This document shows, piece after piece, positions 1-7,620 of a DNA stretch of 14,690 bases. This DNA comes from an uncultured Prevotellaceae bacterium. Its GTDB lineage: Bacteria; Bacteroidota; Bacteroidia; Bacteroidales; Bacteroidaceae. Every line of letters begins with the position of its first letter. Position 1 is the first letter of the stretch. The DNA lies in the NCBI GenBank assembly GCA_900315105.1, contig OMXX01000092.1, positions 1 through 14,690 on the forward strand, read 5' to 3'. The notes beneath the pieces are model-generated. The model had not been told where the DNA came from, made no database searches, and saw nothing but the letters and a program-made list of their open reading frames with translations. The position numbers and the translations under genes were made by a program.

Positions 1-15
1 ACTTACAAAGCCAAG

Positions 16-46
16 AAAAATTTTATAAAACCTCAAAAAATTTTAT
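16..46. repeat. Two 11-base direct repeats in the AT-rich end beside the tRNA fragment
   Basis: AAAAATTTTAT occurs at 16-26 and again at 36-46, exactly 20 bases apart, just before the point where tRNA identity starts. Spaced repeats near an attachment core can be integrase or excisionase arm-type sites, but the sequence is so AT-rich that chance is also possible. Confidence 0.3.
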
Positions 47-50
47 TTTA

Positions 51-99
51 ACAGACTCATAATCTGGAGGTCCCAGGTTCAAGCCCTGGCTGGTCCACA
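51..99 (+). tRNA. 3' fragment of a CAT-anticodon tRNA (attachment-site scar)
   Basis: This is the 3' part of a tRNA. It has an anticodon loop CTCATAA (anticodon CAT at 58-60), a perfect T arm (CCAGG 73-77, loop TTCAAGC, CCTGG 85-89) and a 3' acceptor strand CTGGTCC (90-96) followed by A97 and CA. The matching 5' acceptor strand GGACCAG and the D arm are absent. The sequence before position 51 is AT-rich, and the first base of the anticodon stem (A51) no longer pairs, so tRNA identity begins at about 52. CAT fits tRNA-Met or the lysidine-modified tRNA-Ile2; the fragment alone does not decide. Tyrosine integrases often insert into the 3' half of tRNA genes and leave such a fragment at the distal end of the element. 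The integrated element would then lie to the left of the window. Confidence 0.85.
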
Positions 100-108
100 T
101 TGAAAATC

Positions 109-140
109 AAGCACTTACGAGTTCTTCGCAAGTGCTTTTT
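109..140 (+). terminator. Rho-independent terminator after the tRNA fragment
   Basis: AAGCACTT at 109-116 pairs perfectly with AAGTGCTT at 130-137. An inner CGA/TCG pairing extends the stem beyond a one-base mismatch, and a T run follows the 3' arm. It is placed as a natural terminator of the tRNA. This suggests that the right flank is the original downstream DNA of the tRNA gene rather than element-borne sequence. Confidence 0.7.
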
Positions 141-147
141 TCATGTC

Positions 148-169
148 TGCGTAAACAATGCGTAAACAA
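148..169. repeat. Tandem 11-base repeat (TGCGTAAACAA twice)
   Basis: TGCGTAAACAA is repeated head to tail at 148-158 and 159-169, 50 bases past the tRNA fragment, with no spacer. A protein-binding role (for example an integrase arm site) is possible but unproven. Confidence 0.5.
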
Positions 170-327
170 ACAAGTTGAGTCGGCTATTTTGCATCATGGA
201 TAGTCATGGAGTTTCAGTGACAAGATAAAGCCTTTTTAATGCCAATTAGCCATGCAAACATCAAGAATAATGTTAAAAACACATAAAATTGTATTTATTC
301 TACAGATATTGCACTGCTTTCTGCTTC

Positions 328-366
328 TTGCAATAAAAATTTTTTGTAATTTTGTAGCAAAATTAC
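328..366 (+). promoter_or_regulatory. Candidate Bacteroidota promoter with overlapping inverted repeat, upstream of the RloA-like gene
   Basis: TAATTTTG at 347-354 fits the Bacteroidota -7 consensus TAnnTTTG, with a TTG at 328-330 as a possible -33 element. The 16-base spacing is shorter than the usual 19-21, so the -33 assignment is weak. A perfect inverted repeat, GTAATTTTG (346-354) and CAAAATTAC (358-366) around TAG, covers the -7 box. It could be an operator, and it also places a second TAATTTTG on the opposite strand. The start codon follows 23 bases after the repeat. Confidence 0.45.
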
Positions 367-389
367 GATAACGGATAAAATATTGCGGT

Positions 390-1670
390 ATGATACGAGA
401 TTTTTGGGTAAAGAACTATCTTTCCATTCGCGACAAGCAGGAATTAAGTTTCGTGGCCAAGGGACCATCTTCGGAACTTGTCACTGAAGTTGCTGATGGT
501 GTCTTCTTGTACAAGTTAGGCATACTATATGGTTCAAACGCTTCGGGTAAGTCTAATATGTTGATAGCCATGAACGAGGTGTTCCGTTTGTTGGTCATGC
601 CAAAATCGGATGCGACAGTCGAAATTGGCGGTTGCATACCCTTTGTGCTAACCAAAGATGAGCCAACAGAAATGCATGTGTCATTCTATGCCGATGGCAC
701 CCGATATGATTATGATGTCAAGTTCAACGGCAAGCACATTCTGAATGAAGCCTTATATTATTACCCCAATAAATCAAAATCGCTGTTCTACGAACGTAGT
801 TTTGTGGGGGAGAATGTACAGGCTGACATCAAGTTCGGTGCGAGCCTCAAACTTCAGGTCAAGACGCAGGATAGCATCCGTGAAAATACACTGAACAACC
901 ACAGTGTATTGTCCGTATGCAGAAAGGCCGCCTTGAAAGAAGACATAGCTCCGTTCAACACGCTTCACGCTTGGATTATGGGCAACTATCATGAAATAGA
1001 TGGTGATGGAGACAAAGGTATTGTCGATATTCTAAAGGATGCTTACACCAATCCTAAGAAACGTAAGTTCTATAACACGATGCTTCAGAAGGCCGACTTG
1101 AACATTCTGGAATATCGTCCTGTTGTTGAAGACCGCATTGTGCCTAACGATTTCCGCGAGCGCATCCTAAAAGAGAACATCCCAGAAGAGATGAAAGATA
1201 TTCTGTTGAAGCCTACCACAGATTCCATCACTTTCTTGAACCATTCTGATAATGGCGATTTCGACATTCCGCTTAAATGGCAGTCAAAGGGTACTCAGAA
1301 GTATATCCGTATATTAGATGCCTTATACGATTTAATAACGAGTCCTCACGTGTATTATCTTGATGAACTGGGCGAGGACCTGCACAACGACCTGTTGTAC
1401 TACTATCTCAATGTCTTCATCTTCAACTCCGACAAGTCGCAGTTGATTATCACGAGTCAGGAGACCACCCTCTTGTCACAGGATATGATTAACGAGAACA
1501 GAGGCGTGGTGTGGTTTGTCGAGAAGAACAAGGAGACTGCTTCTTCCGAATATGCCCGTGGTGACTCATTCGGCTTGCATAAGAACCTGTCGCTTTACAA
1601 TTCATACCGTATTGGTCGGTTGGGTGCCAAACCAGAACTGGGTAGTATCTTTATAAATCTGGAGGACTGA
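390..1670 (+). CDS. AAA/ABC-type ATPase of an AbiL/RloAB-like defence pair
   Basis: This 426-residue protein is an ATP-binding protein of the AAA_15/AAA_21 (OLD/ABC-like) class. The N-terminus has the usual pattern of the class, a short strand ending in N-Y-x-S-I-R-D. The Walker A motif GSNASGKS is at 48-55. A signature-like SKGTQ lies near residue 300 and a Walker B region YYLDELGEDLH near 323-333, giving the split-ATPase layout of ABC-type folds. The motif that usually carries a histidine switch reads TSQETTLL (about 354), with no histidine. It is followed after one base by a RloB-like gene. ATPase plus TOPRIM pairs of this kind include lactococcal AbiL and, with a different TOPRIM family, PARIS (AriA/AriB), where the ATPase assembles, senses infection and holds or releases the effector. 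The role here is inferred from family and pairing. The start chosen gives the intact N-terminal pattern. Confidence 0.85.
   Translation: MIRDFWVKNYLSIRDKQELSFVAKGPSSELVTEVADGVFLYKLGILYGSNASGKSNMLIAMNEVFRLLVMPKSDATVEIGGCIPFVLTKDEPTEMHVSFYADGTRYDYDVKFNGKHILNEALYYYPNKSKSLFYERSFVGENVQADIKFGASLKLQVKTQDSIRENTLNNHSVLSVCRKAALKEDIAPFNTLHAWIMGNYHEIDGDGDKGIVDILKDAYTNPKKRKFYNTMLQKADLNILEYRPVVEDRIVPNDFRERILKENIPEEMKDILLKPTTDSITFLNHSDNGDFDIPLKWQSKGTQKYIRILDALYDLITSPHVYYLDELGEDLHNDLLYYYLNVFIFNSDKSQLIITSQETTLLSQDMINENRGVVWFVEKNKETASSEYARGDSFGLHKNLSLYNSYRIGRLGAKPELGSIFINLED
1661..1665 (+). promoter_or_regulatory. Shine-Dalgarno-like GGAGG before the RloB-like gene
   Basis: GGAGG sits six bases before the ATG at 1672, inside the last codons of the ATPase gene. 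Such sites are uncommon in Bacteroidota, and it may simply be coding sequence. If used, it would support coupled translation of the pair. Confidence 0.35.
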
Positions 1671-1671
1671 T

Positions 1672-2286
1672 ATGGGAAAGCTACGACAGACAGCACTCAT
1701 TCTGGGTGAAGGGCCAACGGAGTTCTTCTATTTCAAGTCCCTATGCGACGTGTTCAAGCGTCTGACCATCAAGCCCGACTATCCGAAGCATACCAACCTC
1801 AAGGAACTGGATGCAAAGATAGCAGAGGGCGTGGCAATGGGTTACAGCCATATCTTTTGTATCATTGATATGGACACAAAGGATAAGGAGCCTGAGCATT
1901 CCCAATACCAGAAGCTAAAGGCAAAGTATGCCAAGCCTATCGACAAACCAAAGAAAGGCATCTACTGTGAGGTCGAGTTCTTCGAGACTCATCGGTGCAC
2001 CGAACTATTCTTCCTTTACTATTTCCGTTATACATCACGTCCATACGAGGATCAAGAATCACTGTTAAAAGATTTGAACCAGTGTGTGGAATATCGGAAA
2101 ACGATAGATTTCTTCATAAAGAGTAAGGGACTCCATAGTTACTTTGAACGTAATGGAGGTAGCCTCAATGCTGCTACAGCCAATGCCAATCATTCGTTGG
2201 AAGATAAACAGATGAGTGGCAGAGAATACACTTTCTCTGAATTAGGGCAACTAATGAAGATGTTGGAGGATTCGCAAAATCTTTAG
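1672..2286 (+). CDS. RloB-like TOPRIM protein, likely effector of the pair
   Basis: This 204-residue protein resembles the RloB family, named for restriction-linked genes found in Campylobacter type I loci and related to AbiLii. The TOPRIM-type acidic motif EGPTE is at 13-17, and the second motif IIDMDTKD has aspartates at 66 and 68. A further family-like segment, HRCTELFFLYYF (107-118), corresponds to the cFE-W-LL-HF region typical of RloB proteins. The metal-binding acidic residues are all present, so it is probably an active metal-dependent nuclease, as TOPRIM effectors such as AriB are; its substrate cannot be read from sequence. It begins one base after the ATPase stop, so the two are surely co-transcribed and probably work as one toxin-sensor pair. 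G+C is mixed: one sampled row is about 53%, and a row near the 3' end is about 37%. Confidence 0.82.
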   Translation: MGKLRQTALILGEGPTEFFYFKSLCDVFKRLTIKPDYPKHTNLKELDAKIAEGVAMGYSHIFCIIDMDTKDKEPEHSQYQKLKAKYAKPIDKPKKGIYCEVEFFETHRCTELFFLYYFRYTSRPYEDQESLLKDLNQCVEYRKTIDFFIKSKGLHSYFERNGGSLNAATANANHSLEDKQMSGREYTFSELGQLMKMLEDSQNL

Positions 2287-2407
2287 TTCCACAATTTTAA
2301 TAAATATAGAATAAGACTATAATATTTTATGTGTTAAACATCCATATTATGTGATTATTAAAAAAAGTCTTGTATAAATAAAAAATGCATCAAAATTAAT
2401 AGTTTAT

Positions 2408-5400
2408 ATGAAGGTTTTACATATTACAGATTTTCACTATTCATCAGATAACAAACTGATGAAAGACATGATAGATTCAATAATAAATAAGATTAAAGAG
2501 TCGAATCATAAGTTTGATTTTATCCTATTCACTGGAGACTTAGTTTTTAACGGCACATGCAAAGAGAATTTTGAAAAAGCATGCGATGTTTTATTGAATC
2601 GCTTTGCAAGAGAATTTGGCATAAATAAAGAGTATATCATAATATGTCCAGGAAATCATGATATTGATAGAGGCAAGATTCATTCAGCACTATATGATTA
2701 CTTTGACAACCATATTAAATCAAACAAAGATCTTGATATCTTTTACAAAGAAAAGCCAGATACTTTTCTTGATAGTGTGAAGCCTTTGGAGAATTACCGA
2801 GATTTTATTAAAGGATTTTACAAGGATGATAGTTCTACCAATATATTCAAAGATCTTTATTCAATTCATTATAGAGTGATTGGAGAAGAAACTATTGGAT
2901 TTGTTTGTTTGAATTCATCATGGCTTAGTAATATAAACAAGTCAAATCATGAAGATTTAGGAAAATTAATGATACCACCTGTCGTCATGGAGGAAATTTC
3001 CATGACACTTCGCAAAGATCTGTCGAAAAAAATATTATTGCTGCATCATCCATTATATTTCCTTAAGGATGACAATAGATATGAAATTGAGAACTGCGTC
3101 TACAACAACTATGATATGTTGTTTTATGGGCATGTTCACAAAATTAACTCGATGTCGAGGCATACTGGTTCAAATGGAATCTTTGAACATATGTCTAGAG
3201 CATCATTAACGAGCGAAAGTAATCTAGGCTGTTCCATTATTACCATGGACGATATAGATGACACTCAGATAACTACCCAAGAAATAATTTATATTCCAGA
3301 AAATAAAATGGCTGTGGAGAGCAGTCCAATTGTTCACCACATACCATGTGATACGGACAAGGAAAGATTGATTAAGCTTAGGAAAAAGATACATGATAAG
3401 TATCCTTCAGAAAAAGATGGTGCAAACTCGTTATTATTAATCAATGAAGATTCTGAAAAACAAGATTTTCTGTCATTGTATAATCCGCCTAGGCTTAAAA
3501 CTGCATATGACAATGAGTTCACGGACACTCCTTCAACACTATATAGTTATACGCAATTGATTGAAACAGATGATAGTTTTATCATTTATGGTAAAGATAA
3601 ATGCGGAAAGACATCATTACTCAAGAGATTGCAATTGGAGTATTTGCAAAATTATTCCAAAAGAGGGCTTGTACCTTTCTTGATAGATGCGAAAGAATAC
3701 GAAGCGAAAGTGGATGACAAGTTTGATTTAGTGCAACATATAAGGAATTATTATGGCTTAAATCGCGAAGACACAAATAAACTTATAAGTGATGGAACTG
3801 TTATATTGCTCATTGACAACTTTAAAGCAAGGACAGCATTATCTAATTATTTAAATCAGTTCTTATTGGACAATTCCAACATTCGCTTTGTCTTTACATC
3901 TGAATACAATTTAACAAAATCTATTGATGATGATATTTTGTATTTAGGAACAATTGACTTTAAGAAGCTCTATTTTCACGATCTGCGTAGACAAGAAATT
4001 GTTTGCTACGCTGAGAAGCGATTATCAAATCATGAAGACAAAGAAAAAGTTGAAGAGAAAATCATTCAACTTTGCAAACAAATGGAGTTGCCACTGAATT
4101 ATTGGACAATTTCCCTTTTGTTGATGATTCATCATAAATCATCTGACACATACTCTAAAAATCTTTTTTCTATTCTGGATATCTGTGTAGATGAGATATT
4201 TGGAAAGAAAAAACTCCTATATCAAGGGAATAAGGCTAGTTTTGACCAACTAAAAACAATATGTGCCTCAGTTGCTGCATACTTATTTTATGAACATTCA
4301 AAGACAATATATAGTGCCACTGCAGATGAAATAAAAGGTCATATTGAATCACTTTTATCACAGAATGAAAGAATTGCTGTTTCTAGCATAGAAATTTTCA
4401 AGTTTTTCCTGTCTTGTGGTATTCTAAAGGCAACTTATGATAACAGGTATGTATTTAGATTAAATGGTTTCTTTGAGTACTTTTTAGCACTTAACATGAC
4501 TAATAATCGACAGTTTATTAGAGATGTCCTTGATAACGAAGATTTATACTTGGGATTCAAAAATCAGTTAGAAATCTATAGCGGATTTAGAAGGGATGAT
4601 TTGGAGTTTTTAAAGGAAATCAATGATAAAACACTAAACAGACTTTGTCCGATATTTAATAAGTATTCTTCAAATAAAGATGACGAATTATTGAAAAATA
4701 TTGGGGCTCCACAAATAATGGAAGAAAAATGTCGTCAATTGTCTGTTCAAAGAACTTTGTCTTCTTTAGAAAAAGCAGAACTTGAGGATATGACAGATGA
4801 ACTAGAAATAAACTCTGACGTTCATTTGGTTAACACATATGATGCTAAAAATAATGATGTTGATACGTTAGAAAGATATCTTTCAATTCTTGCAAGGGTC
4901 TTCCGCAATATGGATGGGATTATGGGGCAGAAAGAATTGACAAGAAACATTTTCCGTTTCATTATTGATTCATATTGCAATTTAAGTTTCCAAATGGTTG
5001 AAGAATATACGAACATAACTGATCAAGAACTAAAAAATGACGCATATAACACTCTAGATTCTTTCCCAGAATTAGACTTGTTACGCTATATTTCTAATTT
5101 CAGCCCAATGATTGCCCAAGTAGCTTTAAGCGATAGCATCGGGCATTATACAATGGAAAGAATGATAAAGAACGAAATAAAAGAAACAGAAAATAATATA
5201 GAGGGGAATCAGTACAAACTATACCTACTCTATTTCTTGTTGTTAGATATTGATCTCAAATCCAATATTACAATGATTGATGACATAATGAAGAATTTGA
5301 AATTACCAGTTCTAAAATACATGTCTCTATTTAAACTGAATTATTATTTAGCCTTTAAAGCTGGCAACAATCACTCTTTGCAACAAACCATATCTTCAAA

Positions 5401-5509
5401 AATACAGCTTTTAAAAAAGCAACTAGATAATAAGGTTGATATTGGTGCAATTCAAAAAGATATTCATTTAAAGAAGCGAAAAGCCCTCTTAAACAAAAAG
5501 GGATTATGA
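2408..5509 (+). CDS. Metallophosphoesterase-STAND (NACHT-like) NTPase fusion, predicted defence protein
   Basis: This 1033-residue protein has three parts. Residues 1 to ~260 form a calcineurin-like phosphoesterase with a complete metal-binding set: DFH (8-10), GD (43-44), GNHD (82-85), LLHHP (about 213) and YGHVH (about 240). A P-loop NTPase follows: Walker A GKDKCGKTS near 395, Walker B-like VILLIDNF near 465, a sensor-like FVFTSEY near 495, and a NACHT-style terminal motif FRLNGFFEYFLAL near 684. The remaining ~340 residues are helix-rich and unrecognised, probably the sensor region. STAND proteins with exchangeable N-terminal effectors (Avs, bNACHT) oligomerise on sensing phage proteins. 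Here the effector would hydrolyse a phosphodiester or phosphomonoester, perhaps in a nucleotide or nucleic acid. It has no signal peptide or clear membrane segment. G+C in sampled rows is about 27-42%, below the RloA/RloB pair, suggesting separate acquisition. Domain calls are firm; function is inferred. Confidence 0.85.
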   Translation: MKVLHITDFHYSSDNKLMKDMIDSIINKIKESNHKFDFILFTGDLVFNGTCKENFEKACDVLLNRFAREFGINKEYIIICPGNHDIDRGKIHSALYDYFDNHIKSNKDLDIFYKEKPDTFLDSVKPLENYRDFIKGFYKDDSSTNIFKDLYSIHYRVIGEETIGFVCLNSSWLSNINKSNHEDLGKLMIPPVVMEEISMTLRKDLSKKILLLHHPLYFLKDDNRYEIENCVYNNYDMLFYGHVHKINSMSRHTGSNGIFEHMSRASLTSESNLGCSIITMDDIDDTQITTQEIIYIPENKMAVESSPIVHHIPCDTDKERLIKLRKKIHDKYPSEKDGANSLLLINEDSEKQDFLSLYNPPRLKTAYDNEFTDTPSTLYSYTQLIETDDSFIIYGKDKCGKTSLLKRLQLEYLQNYSKRGLVPFLIDAKEYEAKVDDKFDLVQHIRNYYGLNREDTNKLISDGTVILLIDNFKARTALSNYLNQFLLDNSNIRFVFTSEYNLTKSIDDDILYLGTIDFKKLYFHDLRRQEIVCYAEKRLSNHEDKEKVEEKIIQLCKQMELPLNYWTISLLLMIHHKSSDTYSKNLFSILDICVDEIFGKKKLLYQGNKASFDQLKTICASVAAYLFYEHSKTIYSATADEIKGHIESLLSQNERIAVSSIEIFKFFLSCGILKATYDNRYVFRLNGFFEYFLALNMTNNRQFIRDVLDNEDLYLGFKNQLEIYSGFRRDDLEFLKEINDKTLNRLCPIFNKYSSNKDDELLKNIGAPQIMEEKCRQLSVQRTLSSLEKAELEDMTDELEINSDVHLVNTYDAKNNDVDTLERYLSILARVFRNMDGIMGQKELTRNIFRFIIDSYCNLSFQMVEEYTNITDQELKNDAYNTLDSFPELDLLRYISNFSPMIAQVALSDSIGHYTMERMIKNEIKETENNIEGNQYKLYLLYFLLLDIDLKSNITMIDDIMKNLKLPVLKYMSLFKLNYYLAFKAGNNHSLQQTISSKIQLLKKQLDNKVDIGAIQKDIHLKKRKALLNKKGL

Positions 5510-5697
5510 TTACAGAATTTAAATTATTGTCCCACGATTGTTTGTCGCTTAATATGAATTGTAATTACCCAACAAAGAGTAAATTTGATTTTTATGATTC
5601 AAGAGAATAAGAATGCCCCAATGATAGTAATAAGGAAATGCGTGTATTATTAGGAATGAAATGTGAAAAGTTCTCTGCTATTTCAGGTTTAGAATAG
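5506..5697 (+). pseudogene. Possible small broken gene starting on the STAND stop codon
   Basis: An ATG at 5506 overlaps the TGA stop of the preceding gene (ATGA), the classic arrangement for translational coupling. The frame runs 34 codons to a TAA at 5608-5610, then stays open in the same frame for 28 more codons to a TAG at 5695-5697. It could be a real 34-residue peptide, or a former ~63-residue gene broken by a nonsense mutation. No family is recognised. In DNA this AT-rich, 63 codons with one stop is somewhat unusual but not decisive, so the call is tentative. Confidence 0.3.
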
Positions 5698-5709
5698 ATA
5701 TAGTGCCAA

Positions 5710-7620
5710 ATGAAAATAATTAATAATATGAACGAAAACATATCACAATATTTATTTACATACATGGATAATCCAGATCCTCGATATGCTGTTATGCTAA
5801 AGGGCAAATGGGGATGTGGAAAGTCTTTCTTTATTCAAAATTGGATTGAACAGTATAAGGGGAAAATTAATGATGGTGATGCTGTACTTGAACCAATTTA
5901 CGTTTCACTTTATGGTTTAAATAATACGTCACAAATTACATTGGCGATAGATCGGGTTCTTCACCCGTTTTTGTACAGCAAAGGGGTTGAAATAACTAAA
6001 AAGATACTTAAAATAGCTGGTAAGATCGCGTTTAAAGCAAGTTTAGATTGGAATGATGACGGAAAAGATGACGTGTCAATGGATGCGACTCTCGACTCAT
6101 TGTCCTTACTAACTTCCCATGAAAAGGATGCTGCTATTGGTCCGAAATTGATAGTGTTTGATGATCTTGAGCGTTGTTTGATTGATATGAAACTTCTTCT
6201 CGGCTACATCAACAATTTTGTTGAGCATGGAGCTTGCCATGTTATCATTGTTGGTGACGAAACACATGCAACAAATGACACAAAAGCAAAACTTTTGGAG
6301 TTTAAAGAAAAGACCGTTGGGCGAGAATTTGAGATTATGCCAGATATGGTCTCAGCTATTGATTATTTCATTAATAATGATGCTCCTCTTACAGAATGGC
6401 TTACATGCAAGAAGGCATTCATACTTGATAGCTTTCAATCTACGAGATGCGATAATCTTCGCTTGCTTAGACAATGCTTATATGACTTCAGTGTTCTGTA
6501 TAATGAAATAGATAATCACCTTCTTGAAAAAGGTGACACCTTTATGACATCTCTTTTAGGGTCATATGTTGTTGTATATTGTGAGTATAGAGGTGAAAAT
6601 CGAGAATTACTTAAAGAATGGGATTGGAGCTATTTCAATGGACTCTCTGGTGATGAAGCGACTAAAGAAAGAATAAGTAGTCTTCAAAACAAATATTCAT
6701 CCATAGTAAACAAGTATAGGATAGAAGTACTTGACTCTTCTCATGTTAATCAAATAATATACGAGATTGAAACGGGTAAGAGTTTGAAGGAATATGCTGA
6801 AAGATTATTAAATCAGATACAAGGGAAAGCAAATGTTCAAGATAGATTAGCAGAATTTGTCCACCTGTCAAAGGATGAATTTGAACAGGCATATTCTGAA
6901 TTAGAATATAGTATTAAAGCCGGTAATCCTTCTAATTTGTACGTATTGGGAAGATCTATTGCCCTGCTTGTCTTCTTCAATTCGAAAAACATTCATCCCA
7001 TTGCAGAAGAGATTGTTTTTCTTGTAAAAGAGCAAATAACTAATTGTTATTCATCTATACAAAATAAAGACGACCTCTATCAAGCAAGGGCGTTGTTTAT
7101 TCAAGGTGTGAGCTCTTTTGGTAGGTTTTGCGACAATCCATTAGGTAAAGACATTTCAGAATTTGCCAAAGAAGAGTTCGAGAAAAGAGATGGTGAACTA
7201 AAGAATAAAATGGAAGAAGCTCTATTAAATATGGATAATGATAATATTGGAAGATTAATAGAGTTGAGTTGCGAAAGTACACCAGACCATTGTTGTGAAT
7301 ATAGCTGGACATCAGTATTTAAAAATGTTGATGCTGACACGATTTCAGATAGGATATTACGTCTCAATAACAAGAGTCTGCAAGACTTATGCCAATTTTT
7401 TTCATATCATTATAAATTTAGTTTCCGCTTTGCTAATGGAGATAATCGTTATGCAGACGATCTTTCTATATTACAACATATTAACGAAAGATTGAAAAAA
7501 GAATTAACAAATAGGGACAGTGTTGATAGATATGTATTGAGTATGCTTATTAAATATATTGCAGGAGCTATATGTCGCGCAGGCGGCAACAATGATCCTA
7601 TAGAGATGGGTGATGCTTAG
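5710..7620 (+). CDS. KAP-family P-loop NTPase
   Basis: This 636-residue protein is of the KAP NTPase family. A Walker A motif GKWGCGKSF is at 32-40 and a Walker B region LIVFDDLERC near 146-155, followed by a strand VIIVGDE typical of the family. The conserved N-L-R-L-L-R region near 247-252 corresponds to the family's C-terminal arginine motif. Many KAP proteins carry paired membrane helices inside the NTPase domain; none is evident here, so it is probably cytoplasmic. Residues ~300-636 are helix-rich and unrecognised. KAP NTPases occur in phage exclusion (F-plasmid PifA) and in defence operons (QatA). The start at 5710 is chosen because an in-frame TAG at 5701-5703 lies just upstream; a second ATG at 5728 is possible. 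It lies 200 bases after the STAND gene on the same strand with similar AT-rich DNA, so the two may have moved together. Its 3' end overlaps the converging methyltransferase by 23 bases. Confidence 0.8.
   Translation: MKIINNMNENISQYLFTYMDNPDPRYAVMLKGKWGCGKSFFIQNWIEQYKGKINDGDAVLEPIYVSLYGLNNTSQITLAIDRVLHPFLYSKGVEITKKILKIAGKIAFKASLDWNDDGKDDVSMDATLDSLSLLTSHEKDAAIGPKLIVFDDLERCLIDMKLLLGYINNFVEHGACHVIIVGDETHATNDTKAKLLEFKEKTVGREFEIMPDMVSAIDYFINNDAPLTEWLTCKKAFILDSFQSTRCDNLRLLRQCLYDFSVLYNEIDNHLLEKGDTFMTSLLGSYVVVYCEYRGENRELLKEWDWSYFNGLSGDEATKERISSLQNKYSSIVNKYRIEVLDSSHVNQIIYEIETGKSLKEYAERLLNQIQGKANVQDRLAEFVHLSKDEFEQAYSELEYSIKAGNPSNLYVLGRSIALLVFFNSKNIHPIAEEIVFLVKEQITNCYSSIQNKDDLYQARALFIQGVSSFGRFCDNPLGKDISEFAKEEFEKRDGELKNKMEEALLNMDNDNIGRLIELSCESTPDHCCEYSWTSVFKNVDADTISDRILRLNNKSLQDLCQFFSYHYKFSFRFANGDNRYADDLSILQHINERLKKELTNRDSVDRYVLSMLIKYIAGAICRAGGNNDPIEMGDA

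Noticed and set aside
51..99. A complete, functional tRNA
   Set aside because: The 5' acceptor strand, D arm and one anticodon-stem pair are missing, so it cannot fold as a full tRNA.
2287..2407. Terminator or promoter between the RloB-like and STAND genes
   Set aside because: AAGACT (2313-2318) and AGTCTT (2366-2371) are inverted, but the loop is 47 bases and AT-rich. No convincing TAnnTTTG element stands out, so neither call is supported.
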